Source: Paenibacillus guangzhouensis (GTDB lineage Bacteria > Bacillota > Bacilli > Paenibacillales > Paenibacillaceae). From it: DNA of 64,000 bases. The first letter of the stretch is position 1. Every line of letters starts with the position of its first letter. A program made the position numbers and the translations under genes. Positions 1 to 8,433 of the stretch are shown one piece after another. Under the pieces are notes generated by a model, which was not told the origin of the DNA, did no database searches, and saw nothing but the letters and a program-made list of their open reading frames with translations. Where the stretch lies: the NCBI RefSeq assembly GCF_009363075.1, contig NZ_CP045293.1, positions 2,542,001 to 2,606,000 on the forward strand, read 5' to 3'.

Positions 1-53
1 AATAGTGCTATGGCAGCGCTCGTCTGTTTCATGGCTCTTTTCTTTGTCTTCAT
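1..53 (-). CDS. N-terminus of a protein with a basic start, partial at window edge
   Basis: Seen: on the minus strand a GGGAGG ribosome binding site lies 12 nt before an ATG at 53, followed by 17 open codons that begin MKTKKRAMKQTS and turn hydrophobic (AAIAL) at the edge. A second in-frame ATG is at codon 8. The basic start running into a hydrophobic stretch suggests a signal peptide, hence an exported protein. It lies downstream of the GH20 gene on the same strand, beyond that gene's hairpin. Function cannot be told from this fragment. Confidence 0.5.
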   Translation of the reverse strand, partial: MKTKKRAMKQTSAAIAL

Positions 54-170
54 TGGTTATATTATCCTCCCTTTTCAGATAATGTTGTTCCGCCTCGAAA
101 GACGAATATTATGACTTAGCACCTTAGCGTTCATGGATCCCCCCTCCTACGTAGTCCGTCAATGCACACA

Positions 171-217
171 GAAAGACACGGCGTTGTCTCTTCGTTCTCA
201 TGGAGCAAGCCGTGTCT
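171..217 (-). terminator. Hairpin after the GH20 gene
   Basis: Perfect 9-bp arms (AGACACGGC and GCCGTGTCT) just past the stop of the GH20 gene, followed on the minus strand by TTTCTG. The U-tract is short, so termination may be partial and the next gene may receive read-through. Confidence 0.5.
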
Positions 218-234
218 GTTATCGAATCAATTAT

Positions 235-3200
235 TTAATTGTTCGTGCCCATAATACGCTGTGCGACCCATACCAGATCATCAAGATCCACCTTGCCATC
301 GCGGTTCACGTCGGCTTTCCGCGCGATTTGCCAGTCAGAATCTTGATCCGTCTTGCCATAATTCGCCGCGATGATCGCGAGATCCCCAATACTGATCTTG
401 CCGTCGCCGTTCAAGTCGCCAGGTATGCCCGGTTCATCCACGGTGACTTGGATCGATATGGATGATGTCTTCGCAGTGACTTCAATACCGCCGCCATCCG
501 ATAGAACCGCATTGTTCACCGCTATGGTCGTATGTGTTCCTGTCGTTAATACTTTGGACTTGAAGGTGATCTTCAGCACATCGGCATTTCCCGTGAGCGT
601 CCGTTCTGGATCAATACTCGCGAGAATGAATCGCAATGTTCCATCCGGTTTGTAGACGGACTTGATGACGCTGACGCCTTCGATCAACGAGCTGGCATCC
701 ACATACTCCAGCACCGCTGGATCAAATTGCATGGAGATGTCCTGTGCATATACGCTTTGCGTTACATTGCGCAGTCCTAATGTGATATCGAAGGACTGAC
801 CCGATACAACAGTCGAAACTCCTGTCAATGCCGTCGATAATTCCTTGTTCGCAGCTTTCTCAATTGTTACCTTGGAGATCGCCACGAATTTGCCGTCCGC
901 GGTAGTGACTTTAATGTCTACCGTACCTTCCTTCAAGGCCGTAACCTTCGCTTGCCCAGCGCTTATTGACGTTACCATCGCTAGCGTATTGTTGCTCGTA
1001 GACCAAGTGACCTGCTTATTCGTCGCATCTGCAGGAAGAACGGTCGCTGTCAGATCCGCTGTCTCGCCTTCCTTCAAGGTGATCACAGCCTTATCCACGG
1101 TGACGCCTGTCACTGCAACATCTGTAACGGGGACATTATTGTTATAATGGAAGTCATCGAACACGGCAGTCGTCGTTCCGAATACCCTTGCGCCCATCTT
1201 CCCTGCTGTATTCGGAATTCCCGGAATGACGCCGTCATAATACGTCACGCCGTTCACCATCAATACGACGGCATTGCCTTCGAATTTGACCTTAACCGTG
1301 GCAGGAACGCCTTTCGTTAACTTCGCTGCCGCACTGCTCGTCATCAGACCGTAGCTGTCTTGCGCATTGACCCAATACCACGAAGTCTTATCAAATCCAA
1401 CGGATGCCCATGAATCATTCGAGTCGTAACGGAACAGAATGCCAAGACGCATATTGTCCGTCTCAGGTAGAACCTTGAACTCCACTTCACCATCCTTCAC
1501 GGCTGGAGAATGTTGATCTACAAATATGTTGTTCGTTCCGTTGGAAGCCAGGCGAAGCGCATGCCCGCTAGCAGCCGTCGGATCGTCCACCAATGCCATC
1601 GTTCCTACCCCTTTGCCAACCACATGCTCCCATCCTTCGATGTTGTTATCCTCGAAATTCTCCGTATAGCGAATCGCTACAGGCATGGGGACAGGATCAT
1701 TTGGGTTCGGTGGGTAAACTTCGAACTCATAAAGGGAATAGCCATACGTACCCACCCGCTTCGTGCCTAACATCTTTACATATCGAGCCGTTGTCTCCGG
1801 GAATCGAATGATCTCCGTTCCGCCTGCACCTGCCGTTGTCGTATAGACATCTCGCCAGGTCTGATCATCGTCAGAGACTTGAATCTTATACCCTTTGGCA
1901 TAAGCAGCCTCCCATTTCAAGACCACTTTATCGAATGCCTTACGTTCTCCAAGATCAACGCGAATCCATTCGTTATCCGTATACTTCGATGCCCAGCGAG
2001 AACTGCTCGACTCGATCTCATCGAATGCGAGATTCGGTGTCAGATAGTCCACTTCGCTCGACGATGCTGTCGCTGGTTGATGTGCAGCGATATTGATCGT
2101 CCATGGCGGTGAGCCAGCTGCTGCTGCAATTTCTTTCGCGGTTAGTCCGCGATTAACAACTTGCAGATCATCTAGCGCACCGACGAATCCATGGCTTCCG
2201 CCAATCGTCGCGATCGGCAGCAAGGTTGTATCCTTCAGCGTATCTTTCAGTACGCCTTCCAAGAAGAGCGATGTCCCGCTTAGATCGCCACGCAATGCAG
2301 CATGTACCCATTTGCCTGTTGGCATAACGGCATTGAAGCTGTAATCATATCCTTCACGCGAGAATCCGATTTTGCCTGTGCCGGTTTGTTTCCACTGGAT
2401 TTTGCCATAACCCGATTGCAGGAAGGTTGCTTCAGATGCTGCACTCGTTGCGGCTTCATCCAGATTCACCCATGCCGAGACGGTCCACGGGAAGCCTTTG
2501 TCCGGGAGGCCTGTCGTAATGAATCCGCTCGCGTCATTGAATTGAACTGCTCTGCCATGCTTACCGTTATCAGACCATGTTCCACCCTGCATGGATCCAT
2601 CATAGCCATTGCCCGATGTATCGCGCACCGTCTGTCCATTGCCCTCTTCGAACGGATACGACAAGATCACTTCGCTCTGTGATGCAACACGATGCTGTAG
2701 GTCGGTTCCTGGCACATCGCCAATCGATTTGCTGACTTGTTGGAACTGTGCGTAAGTCGAATCCGTTGTTTTACCGCCCCACATTTTCTGCGCCAACGCT
2801 GGAAGCGCTTCCTTTACGCGATCATGGACATCCTCCACGCTCACTTTTTTGCCCAATAAATCGTTCCATACCGCGAACATCGCACCTTGGAGCTTCGGCT
2901 CGTTCTCGCTTAACTTGATCGAACCGCTGAAATAGGTTGGATCCCAGTTCTCATAGATCCATTTCGTGTTCAGGTAATCGTTATAATAGCCTGCCTTCGG
3001 TACGATATATAAGTTGCCATCGACCGTGTTGATAATGTTGAATCCGTCGCGAATCGCCTCATTCGGATTATGCCAACCGTTATTCCAGATATTGATCGTG
3101 ATGTCTTTGTTCACAGGCGTCGTCCCTGGGAAGTATGAGAGACTGCCCCACATCCGTGACTGCTTGCCCTTACTCTTGAAATAGTCGTCCATGTCATTCA

Positions 3201-4230
3201 GGAATTGTCGATAAGCCTCGACGGTCGACTTGTCATTCCGGTCGAATTCATCGCCGCCAAAATGAAGTTCCTTCGCGTCGAACCAACCGCCATCGATATA
3301 CTCGCCCCAGATGTCCTTCACAAACTCAACCGCCTCGGGTCTCGTTATGTCTAGATGGTCAACTGGCAGCGTATCTTTGACGAGTTCAGGTCGAATCTTC
3401 GTCAAGGATAATGCGTGGCTTGGCGACTCCAATTCCGGGGTAATCGTCATCCCGTGCAGATTCGCCAGATCTTGCAGCTCCCGGAATTCTTTCTTCGTGT
3501 AATGCCCGTCTTTTGCCGTCAAATTCGGATACTTCGTGCTCTCCAACCGGAATGCCTCGTATTTATCCCAATGCGTTCGGCTATTATCTTTGAAAATCTC
3601 ATTGTCATTCAAGTGAATCTGGAAATCATTCATCTTGTAATACGACAACAATTTCACATAATCTTTGAGAAAATCCATCGGGAAGAATTTGCGCCCGACG
3701 TCCAGCATGAAGCCGCGCACCTTATACTTCGGGAAGTCCTTCGCATTCCCCTTAGGGATCTGTGTATGCGCACTGGCTTGCGCTAGAATTTGGAGCGCTG
3801 TTCGCGTGCCATAGAATACGCCAGTATCCGTATTCGCTCGAATGGTGACGTAATCACCAACCTCGAAATAGTATCCTTCATCACCAATCGACTCATCTCG
3901 TTCCTTCGTCATAGTGAGCACGATATCGCCCGATTTCGGCAGGTTACTGACAGCGGATACATATTTGCGGCCGGATAATTCCTTGAGGTCATTCTGGAAT
4001 ACGACAGCGGTTGCGCCTAACTTGCGAGCATCACTCGTCGGAAGCACGATGCGCGAATTCTCGGACAAGGTGAAGCTTCCTGTCGCTCCCGACCATTCTT
4101 GAAGGCTCGGAATAACGGTTGGCTTCGGGTTCACACCGCCTTCCGCTGCATTCGCCGTTGATCGTGGTGCACATGAGAGAATCATACCTAGCAGACATAA
4201 TAGTGTTGTGACGGATTTGATCTTCTTCAC
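235..4230 (-). CDS. Secreted GH20 beta-N-acetylhexosaminidase with LamG, F5/8-C, Big2, cohesin and dockerin domains
   Basis: Family: GH20 enzymes release terminal GlcNAc/GalNAc by substrate-assisted catalysis using a neighbouring Asp-Glu pair. Seen: signal peptide (cleavage near ANA-AEG), GH20 beta domain, catalytic barrel with the HFGGDEF motif (D-E near residues 327-328), LamG-like jelly roll (about 520-700), F5/8 type C domain (710-843), a second carbohydrate-binding-like domain (853-1025), Big2 Ig-like domain (1037-1123), cohesin-like domain (1128-1263) and a C-terminal type I dockerin with two Ca-binding repeats (DLNGDGKISIGDL, DVNRDGKVDLDDL). Start: an upstream in-frame ATG at 4257 is followed by AAGGAGGG inside the reading frame, so the GTG at 4230 (13 nt after it) is preferred. 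Odd: cohesin and dockerin are adjacent in one chain, which could allow self-assembly rather than a classical cellulosome. Its long leader is described separately. Confidence 0.93.
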   Translation of the reverse strand: MKKIKSVTTLLCLLGMILSCAPRSTANAAEGGVNPKPTVIPSLQEWSGATGSFTLSENSRIVLPTSDARKLGATAVVFQNDLKELSGRKYVSAVSNLPKSGDIVLTMTKERDESIGDEGYYFEVGDYVTIRANTDTGVFYGTRTALQILAQASAHTQIPKGNAKDFPKYKVRGFMLDVGRKFFPMDFLKDYVKLLSYYKMNDFQIHLNDNEIFKDNSRTHWDKYEAFRLESTKYPNLTAKDGHYTKKEFRELQDLANLHGMTITPELESPSHALSLTKIRPELVKDTLPVDHLDITRPEAVEFVKDIWGEYIDGGWFDAKELHFGGDEFDRNDKSTVEAYRQFLNDMDDYFKSKGKQSRMWGSLSYFPGTTPVNKDITINIWNNGWHNPNEAIRDGFNIINTVDGNLYIVPKAGYYNDYLNTKWIYENWDPTYFSGSIKLSENEPKLQGAMFAVWNDLLGKKVSVEDVHDRVKEALPALAQKMWGGKTTDSTYAQFQQVSKSIGDVPGTDLQHRVASQSEVILSYPFEEGNGQTVRDTSGNGYDGSMQGGTWSDNGKHGRAVQFNDASGFITTGLPDKGFPWTVSAWVNLDEAATSAASEATFLQSGYGKIQWKQTGTGKIGFSREGYDYSFNAVMPTGKWVHAALRGDLSGTSLFLEGVLKDTLKDTTLLPIATIGGSHGFVGALDDLQVVNRGLTAKEIAAAAGSPPWTINIAAHQPATASSSEVDYLTPNLAFDEIESSSSRWASKYTDNEWIRVDLGERKAFDKVVLKWEAAYAKGYKIQVSDDDQTWRDVYTTTAGAGGTEIIRFPETTARYVKMLGTKRVGTYGYSLYEFEVYPPNPNDPVPMPVAIRYTENFEDNNIEGWEHVVGKGVGTMALVDDPTAASGHALRLASNGTNNIFVDQHSPAVKDGEVEFKVLPETDNMRLGILFRYDSNDSWASVGFDKTSWYWVNAQDSYGLMTSSAAAKLTKGVPATVKVKFEGNAVVLMVNGVTYYDGVIPGIPNTAGKMGARVFGTTTAVFDDFHYNNNVPVTDVAVTGVTVDKAVITLKEGETADLTATVLPADATNKQVTWSTSNNTLAMVTSISAGQAKVTALKEGTVDIKVTTADGKFVAISKVTIEKAANKELSTALTGVSTVVSGQSFDITLGLRNVTQSVYAQDISMQFDPAVLEYVDASSLIEGVSVIKSVYKPDGTLRFILASIDPERTLTGNADVLKITFKSKVLTTGTHTTIAVNNAVLSDGGGIEVTAKTSSISIQVTVDEPGIPGDLNGDGKISIGDLAIIAANYGKTDQDSDWQIARKADVNRDGKVDLDDLVWVAQRIMGTNN

Positions 4231-4273
4231 GATTCGTAGGACACCCTCCTTCAGCATATTTGCAATGATTACG

Positions 4274-4345
4274 CTAAGACTGACCCCTCAGCATCTCAAA
4301 CCATTCATTACCCATTGCCCTCGATCCTGCGTGCCAAAACTTCAT
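4274..4345 (-). CDS. Possible 23-codon leader ORF before the GH20 gene
   Basis: Seen: ATG at 4345 with GAAGGAG 11 nt upstream, 23 codons including the motifs KFWHAGSRAM and EWFEML, then TAG at 4274-4276. It lies between the leader hairpin (4401-4443) and the GH20 start (4230). No family recognised. It may be a regulatory uORF, a small protein, or chance; the spacing to the ribosome binding site is long. Confidence 0.3.
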   Translation of the reverse strand: MKFWHAGSRAMGNEWFEMLRGQS

Positions 4346-4400
4346 CGCTTCATCAGCTCCTTCGCTTTGAATTACCCAAATCGTTGCCTAAAAAGGGCGT

Positions 4401-4443
4401 AAAAAAAGCACGAGCAAAAAGAGTTGCCTCTTTAAGCTCATGC
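4401..4443 (-). terminator. Rho-independent terminator inside the GH20 leader (attenuator candidate)
   Basis: On the minus strand, two stacked arms (GCATGAGC with GCTCGTGC, and AAGAG with CTCTT, loop GCAA) are followed by seven T. No minus-strand gene lies upstream before the terminator of the DinB gene at 5148, so it ends a leader transcript about 170 nt before the GH20 start. An upstream stem (arms TTAGGGTT and AACTCTAA, about 4467-4494) could be part of a switch. Confidence 0.7.
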
Positions 4444-4682
4444 CTGATTCCAGTAACACGCTTAGAGTTGAGGGGTGGTATAACCCTAAAATAGTGGATT
4501 CCTCTTCCTATAGCAATACATTCGACAAAGGTTATCAGAATAACTGTTAATCCTACGCCACTGTCGATTTGCGCATGATTTTAGCGGTTTACGCAGGCAG
4601 ATTCAGATAGAGCATTGAATCCCCCACTCCGTTGTGGTATGTTTTTCCATAATTTATAATTCCATATTGGAGGAGGATCAAT

Positions 4683-5135
4683 ATGACCGTAGAGCAGCGT
4701 CTCGCAGCGTTAGGATTCACCCTGCCAGAAGCCAGTCAACCCGCAGCGAAATACACGAATCTCGTGAACGTTAACGGCCTCGTATTTCTATCAGGGAAAG
4801 GGCCTTCCGGGCAGCCAAAAGGCAAGCTCGGCATCGATTTCTCGACAGAAGAAGGATATCGTTATGCTAGGCAGGTGGGGCTTGAGGTGCTTGCCGTGCT
4901 CAAAGCTGAACTCGGATCGCTCGAACGGGTGAAGCGCGTTGTCAAAGTGCAGGGCTTCATCAATGCATCCTCCGAATTCGAAGAACATCATAAAGTATTA
5001 AACGGCTTCTCCGAACTGATGATCGATGTCTTCGGCGACGAGGGATTGCATGCCAGATCCGTCTTCGGTGCCGTGTCTGTCCGAGACAATCTACCACTCA
5101 TCGTGGATTCCATCTTTCAAGTTGACACGCACTAA
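4683..5135 (+). CDS. RidA family (YjgF/UK114) protein
   Basis: 150 aa. RidA proteins hydrolyse reactive enamine/imine intermediates released by PLP enzymes; more distant subfamilies have other or unknown roles. The fold-typical segments are visible: an early LVNVNGLVFLSGKGP strand pair, a central helix (EEGYRYARQVGLEVLAVLKAELGSLERVKRVVKV) and a C-terminal ARSVFGAVSVRDNLPLIVDSIF strand. The length and C-terminal RDNLPL in place of the usual Arg motif point to the YjgH/RidA-like subgroup, not canonical RidA. GGAGGAGG sits just before the ATG. Transcribed alone, divergent from the GH20 leader. Confidence 0.88.
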   Translation: MTVEQRLAALGFTLPEASQPAAKYTNLVNVNGLVFLSGKGPSGQPKGKLGIDFSTEEGYRYARQVGLEVLAVLKAELGSLERVKRVVKVQGFINASSEFEEHHKVLNGFSELMIDVFGDEGLHARSVFGAVSVRDNLPLIVDSIFQVDTH

Positions 5136-5147
5136 TCGAATAACCAT

Positions 5148-5179
5148 AAAAAAGGTTGTAGTCTCATGACTCCAACCTT
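5148..5179 (-). terminator. Terminator between RidA and the DinB operon
   Basis: Arms GGTTGTAGTC and GACTCCAACC around TCAT, with six T on the minus strand. It overlaps the last codons of the minus-strand DinB gene and closes that operon; it may also stop ridA transcripts from the other side. Confidence 0.8.
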
Positions 5180-5742
5180 CTTACTTCCCCATCTATAAAA
5201 TGGCGAACACCTTTGTCTTGGGCGAACTTCGCCTCATTGTATTGCTTGGACCGGTTCTTCGGAACCGATAGACTATTCCAAGAACCCTCCTTCAGCGCCT
5301 TGGCTGCGTAGATGATCTGACCGACATGATACGGATAATGCGCTAGCTGCCGATTGATCGCGTCCATAATCGTATGCCCCTCATTCCGGATATAGATGAT
5401 ATCCAACAATTGATCGGGTTCGATGGAATCCAGCGCATCGAAGAGACACGCCCAGCCTTCATTCCATTGCTTCATTAATTCAGTCGAATCTTGTTGATCG
5501 CTCTCGAATTCCGCATCGCGGTCACGCCACTCTTTCTCCCCATCCGTCGTACGGAACTCCGACCAACGTGAGCGCATATTGCCCCACAAATGCTTCACAA
5601 CCGTTGCAATCGCATTCGAATCTTCATTCGGCTTGATAAATAATTGCTCTGGTGTCACCTGCTCCATTGCCTTCTCGCCCAGCATTTTATAATAGCGGAA
5701 CTGCTTCTTCGCACTGTCAAGATAGATTTGATTGATCTCCAT
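5164..5742 (-). CDS. DUF1572/DinB-superfamily four-helix protein
   Basis: 192 aa. DinB/YfiT-like proteins are metal-binding four-helix bundles, often thiol-dependent transferases or of unknown role. Seen: helical throughout, with metal-ligand candidates in VVKHLWGNM (first His) and QLAHYPYHVGQI (second His pair), the DUF1572 pattern. Last gene of the minus-strand operon VanZ-isochorismatase-VOC-DinB, 14 nt after the VOC stop. Substrate unknown. Confidence 0.85.
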   Translation of the reverse strand: MEINQIYLDSAKKQFRYYKMLGEKAMEQVTPEQLFIKPNEDSNAIATVVKHLWGNMRSRWSEFRTTDGEKEWRDRDAEFESDQQDSTELMKQWNEGWACLFDALDSIEPDQLLDIIYIRNEGHTIMDAINRQLAHYPYHVGQIIYAAKALKEGSWNSLSVPKNRSKQYNEAKFAQDKGVRHFIDGEVRRLES

Positions 5743-5756
5743 CCGATCCCACGCTC

Positions 5757-6125
5757 CTATCTTGCATCTACTTCATAGAATACCAATCGATTTCCAAAAG
5801 GATCCGTCACGGTCATCTCCATATTGTCCCACGGGGTACGTTCAAGGCCCGGCCTTGCATACTTGTACTTCTTCGCCAATAAATGCTTATGATATGTTTC
5901 TAGCCCCGTCACGCCGATCCGTATCGTCGAGCCTGGAATGGCATCGCCATGATGTTCAGACAAATGGATCGTCATATGAGACATCGTGATGGACATATAT
6001 AACGGAAAACCCTCCTCAAAACGATGCTCAAATTCCACCCCGAATTCTAAAAAGTCCAAATAGAACTCCTTCGCCTTCTGTTCATCGAAGATGCGGAGGA
6101 TCGGGGTCACGCTATGACAAATCAT
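5757..6125 (-). CDS. VOC/glyoxalase superfamily protein (bleomycin-resistance type)
   Basis: 122 aa, the usual length of a single-domain bleomycin-resistance-like VOC protein. Seen: two beta-alpha-beta-beta-beta modules, the first with ILRIFDEQKAKEFYLDFLEF, the second ending TVTDPFGNRLVFYEV, the hallmark C-terminal strand. The first module has TIHLSEHHGD. Such proteins either sequester drugs or catalyse metal-dependent chemistry; which applies cannot be told. Its ATG overlaps the stop of the isochorismatase gene by 4 nt, so the two are translationally coupled. Confidence 0.87.
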   Translation of the reverse strand: MICHSVTPILRIFDEQKAKEFYLDFLEFGVEFEHRFEEGFPLYMSITMSHMTIHLSEHHGDAIPGSTIRIGVTGLETYHKHLLAKKYKYARPGLERTPWDNMEMTVTDPFGNRLVFYEVDAR

Positions 6126-6622
6126 GCATTGCCCCTCCTGACCATGAACTCAATGACCGGATAGGAAATCATATGCCGATCACGCGTCGTCATTGTCACC
6201 ACCTCTGGCGTACTCACAATGCCTTTCTCCAGCATCACAGTATTGAATCCCCGTTCAATCGCGCCATTATACGTGAACAGTACGCATTGGTCCGCCGAGA
6301 ATCCGGACACGATCACCATCCCAACGCCCTGATCTCGAATCATTTGTTCGAGTTCGGTCTGCCAGAATGCATTCGAGTGCATCTTCTTCACGTGCAGATC
6401 ATTCGCTTCGACATGAACCTCAGGTATAAAATCAAGCTGCGCTGCATTATCTTCCCTTGCATCTTCAACGTCCTGGACATGGACGACGCAATGACCGTTC
6501 GTACGAAGCTGATCTGCTACATGATTGATGTATTCGCAAGCTCTCGCAACCTCAAACTTCTCCATGTGATCTTCTAAAAATAAACGCTGCATATCCACGA
6601 CGAGTAAAGCTATTTTCTCCAT
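6122..6622 (-). CDS. Isochorismatase-family cysteine hydrolase
   Basis: 166 aa. The family cleaves C-N or ether bonds with a Cys-Asp-Lys triad. Seen: the nucleophile-fold start ALLVVDMQRLF (catalytic Asp near residue 10), KKMHSNAFWQTELE (Lys region), and SGFSADQCVLFTYNGAIERGF with the catalytic Cys and the usual cis-peptide position before it. AAAGGAG precedes the ATG. Three nt after the VanZ-family gene and coupled to the VOC gene. The substrate (amide such as nicotinamide, or another) is not determined. Confidence 0.88.
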   Translation of the reverse strand: MEKIALLVVDMQRLFLEDHMEKFEVARACEYINHVADQLRTNGHCVVHVQDVEDAREDNAAQLDFIPEVHVEANDLHVKKMHSNAFWQTELEQMIRDQGVGMVIVSGFSADQCVLFTYNGAIERGFNTVMLEKGIVSTPEVVTMTTRDRHMISYPVIEFMVRRGNA

Positions 6623-6625
6623 TGT

Positions 6626-7099
6626 TTACGCTCCTTTTGATGAATCGAATGAGGATGTTCCTTGCCTACATACTTTTTTTGTAATGACGAGCCCTAACCA
6701 TGCCCCTAACGTGTTCAGCATAATATCATCGACATCGAAGCTACCGACATAAGTCAGCATCTGGATACATTCGACGACAAAGATCAAGACCGCCACGAAG
6801 ATAACAAGATTTGCGACTCTCAGATACCGCTGATTCAACAGTGGAATGAATACGCCTAATGGCATGAATAAGATAATATTGCCGAACAGGTTCTTCACCC
6901 ACGTCTCCGGGTTATAATGGTCTCGATGCATCACGAGTTGTTCAATCGTTGCGAACGGTATCATGTTGTAATGATACAAATCCAAGGTATGCCTAGATCG
7001 AAAGAATAATAATGCTGCTATCACAACGCAATAACCGAACAACGCGATGATCACGACCGTCGTAACAACTTTACTCTTATACATTCTGTGTTTGAACAT
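6626..7099 (-). CDS. VanZ family membrane protein
   Basis: 157 aa from the chosen start. VanZ-like proteins are small integral membrane proteins; one confers low-level teicoplanin resistance, most are uncharacterised. Seen: four hydrophobic segments, with the family signature MIPFATIEQL between TM1 and TM2, NLFGNIILFMPLGVFIPLL, VECIQML and FDVDDIMLNTLGAWLG. Start: a TACAAT -10-like box lies only about 10 nt before the longer ATG (7135), while GGAAAGGG lies 10 nt before the ATG at 7099, so 7099 is preferred. First gene of the operon running to the DinB gene. Confidence 0.88.
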   Translation of the reverse strand: MFKHRMYKSKVVTTVVIIALFGYCVVIAALLFFRSRHTLDLYHYNMIPFATIEQLVMHRDHYNPETWVKNLFGNIILFMPLGVFIPLLNQRYLRVANLVIFVAVLIFVVECIQMLTYVGSFDVDDIMLNTLGAWLGLVITKKVCRQGTSSFDSSKGA

Positions 7100-7145
7100 G
7101 TCGATGCTGCCCTTTCCCATTCCATGCCGGTTCATTCATGCTCAT

Positions 7146-7154
7146 TGTACCATA
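7146..7154 (-). promoter_or_regulatory. Extended -10 promoter of the VanZ operon
   Basis: TGGTACAAT on the minus strand, an extended -10 (TGnTAnaaT) about 45 nt before the chosen start. No convincing -35 at 17 nt, as is common with extended -10 promoters. Confidence 0.45.
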
Positions 7155-7228
7155 ATCATCCATTTCTGATCACGCCAAAATAGGCAACATCCCGTGCACC
7201 CCGTACAGCTCGATTATTCGAAATTCAT

Positions 7229-7504
7229 CTACGTCCTCTTCCGAAGCCGAAGAATGGCGATTCGAATGCCATAATACATTACGCTAAGTCCAAAACAACC
7301 AAGCAGTCCATATATCGAACTTGACCCATGACTTGTCCCAAAAGATACCTTCTCCTCTAACGTTTCGACGGACGTATACGTTTCAATCACATCAGGCGTA
7401 TCATTTAATGTTAGCAGCATGCCGTTTAGAACTTGCCATCCGTAGTAACCGAGCAATAGCAGAACACATAGAATTGTCGATTCTACAAATATTCTTTTAT
7501 TCAT
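7229..7504 (-). CDS. Small two-TM membrane protein, unknown
   Basis: 91 aa from ATG 7504, chosen because AAAGGAG lies 10 nt upstream; the longer open frame would run back over the divergent gene. Seen: TM1 (ILCVLLLLGYYGWQVL), an extracytoplasmic loop of about 40 residues with VETLEEKVSFG, TM2 (IYGLLGCFGLSVMYYGI) and a basic C-terminus (LRLRKRT). No family recognised. Confidence 0.65.
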   Translation of the reverse strand: MNKRIFVESTILCVLLLLGYYGWQVLNGMLLTLNDTPDVIETYTSVETLEEKVSFGTSHGSSSIYGLLGCFGLSVMYYGIRIAILRLRKRT

Positions 7505-7623
7505 TTCATTTAAACTCCTTTTACGATGTAATCCCTTATGCGATGTATAATATCCTTCCATAATTGTCATCTTAAAGTTGAATCTGTTCTGCACTCTATA
7601 TATGACAAGGAGCGTTATAACTC

Positions 7624-7839
7624 GTGACGACATCGAACGATAACTCTAAAAGCACAAAAATACTGCAAGACGCTGTGGATAGTTCAATCCAGCATTATCA
7701 AGCCGTTGAAAATTTCTTAGACGAGCATGCTGACGAACTGGCGCCAGAGAACGCAAGACGTATACGTGAGAAGAATATTCACTTGAAACATAGCATTCAA
7801 GGTCTACAAGCGGAGATTAAGAACGAGACCACGCCATAG
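7624..7839 (+). CDS. Small helical hypothetical protein
   Basis: 71 aa, GTG start with AAGGAG 11 nt upstream. Seen: polar and helical, no TM or Cys, with charged heptad-like stretches (NFLDEHADELAPENARRIREKN, then HSIQGLQAEIKNE). Soluble; may be a small coiled-coil. Divergent from the preceding small membrane protein. Function not recognised. Confidence 0.6.
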   Translation: MTTSNDNSKSTKILQDAVDSSIQHYQAVENFLDEHADELAPENARRIREKNIHLKHSIQGLQAEIKNETTP

Positions 7840-7867
7840 GGAGTCTTCCCGATAGAGCAACAATCCG

Positions 7868-7903
7868 ATAAGCCGAAGGCATGAAGCGCCCCGGCTTATT
7901 GCC
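7868..7903. terminator. Convergent hairpin
   Basis: Arms ATAAGCCG and CGGCTTAT separated by about 16 nt between two convergent genes. No T-run on either side, so termination is only a guess. Confidence 0.35.
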
Positions 7904-7905
7904 GT

Positions 7906-8418
7906 TCACCTCCGGTGGTGCGTGATTGCAGCCCATAGATAGCCTAGCATGATCGAACCGACCCACCCCAGTATATACGTAATAATATTGAAAAATGCCG
8001 TGTTCGTATATTGATTCAGGACACCCCAGCCTTGGATCATCGAATAAGGACTGTTCGGCCACCCTCTGAGACTCCCGAAGATCAGGCTGGCGTATAGCCT
8101 TTCCAAGAATATCCCGATTGCTATCATTGCCATTAGGAACAGGAACATGCCAGCATGATAGGAACCTTGTCGGAATTGATCCCGGAATAAAGTGCCAGAT
8201 AGGATGGCGATGATCCCAAGCATGATCAAATAGAGGGGTACGAAAATGAATATAAAGAGTAGGGCAGGGTTGCCATTGCCTGAGAGATGTCCTGACGGAT
8301 TCATCCGGAAGGTGAATAAGTCTACCATCCCCAATAGCATAAGCGTGAGCACAAACAACACGATCATGATCTTACTGGCAATGCTATGCTCTTTGAAAAA
8401 AGCGGTCATCATTTCCAT
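7906..8418 (-). CDS. Four-TM membrane protein, unknown
   Basis: 170 aa. AAGGAGC precedes the ATG. Seen: four hydrophobic segments (IMIVLFVLTLMLLGMVDLF; LLFIFIFVPLYLIMLGIIAIL; MFLFLMAMIAIGIFLERLY; IITYILGWVGSIMLGYLWA), short loops, a GNGNP-containing external loop and HHRR at the C-terminus. No family recognised. Starts 15 nt after the SRPBCC gene, so probably co-transcribed. Confidence 0.7.
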   Translation of the reverse strand: MEMMTAFFKEHSIASKIMIVLFVLTLMLLGMVDLFTFRMNPSGHLSGNGNPALLFIFIFVPLYLIMLGIIAILSGTLFRDQFRQGSYHAGMFLFLMAMIAIGIFLERLYASLIFGSLRGWPNSPYSMIQGWGVLNQYTNTAFFNIITYILGWVGSIMLGYLWAAITHHRR

Positions 8419-8433
8419 GAATTCGTTGCTCCT

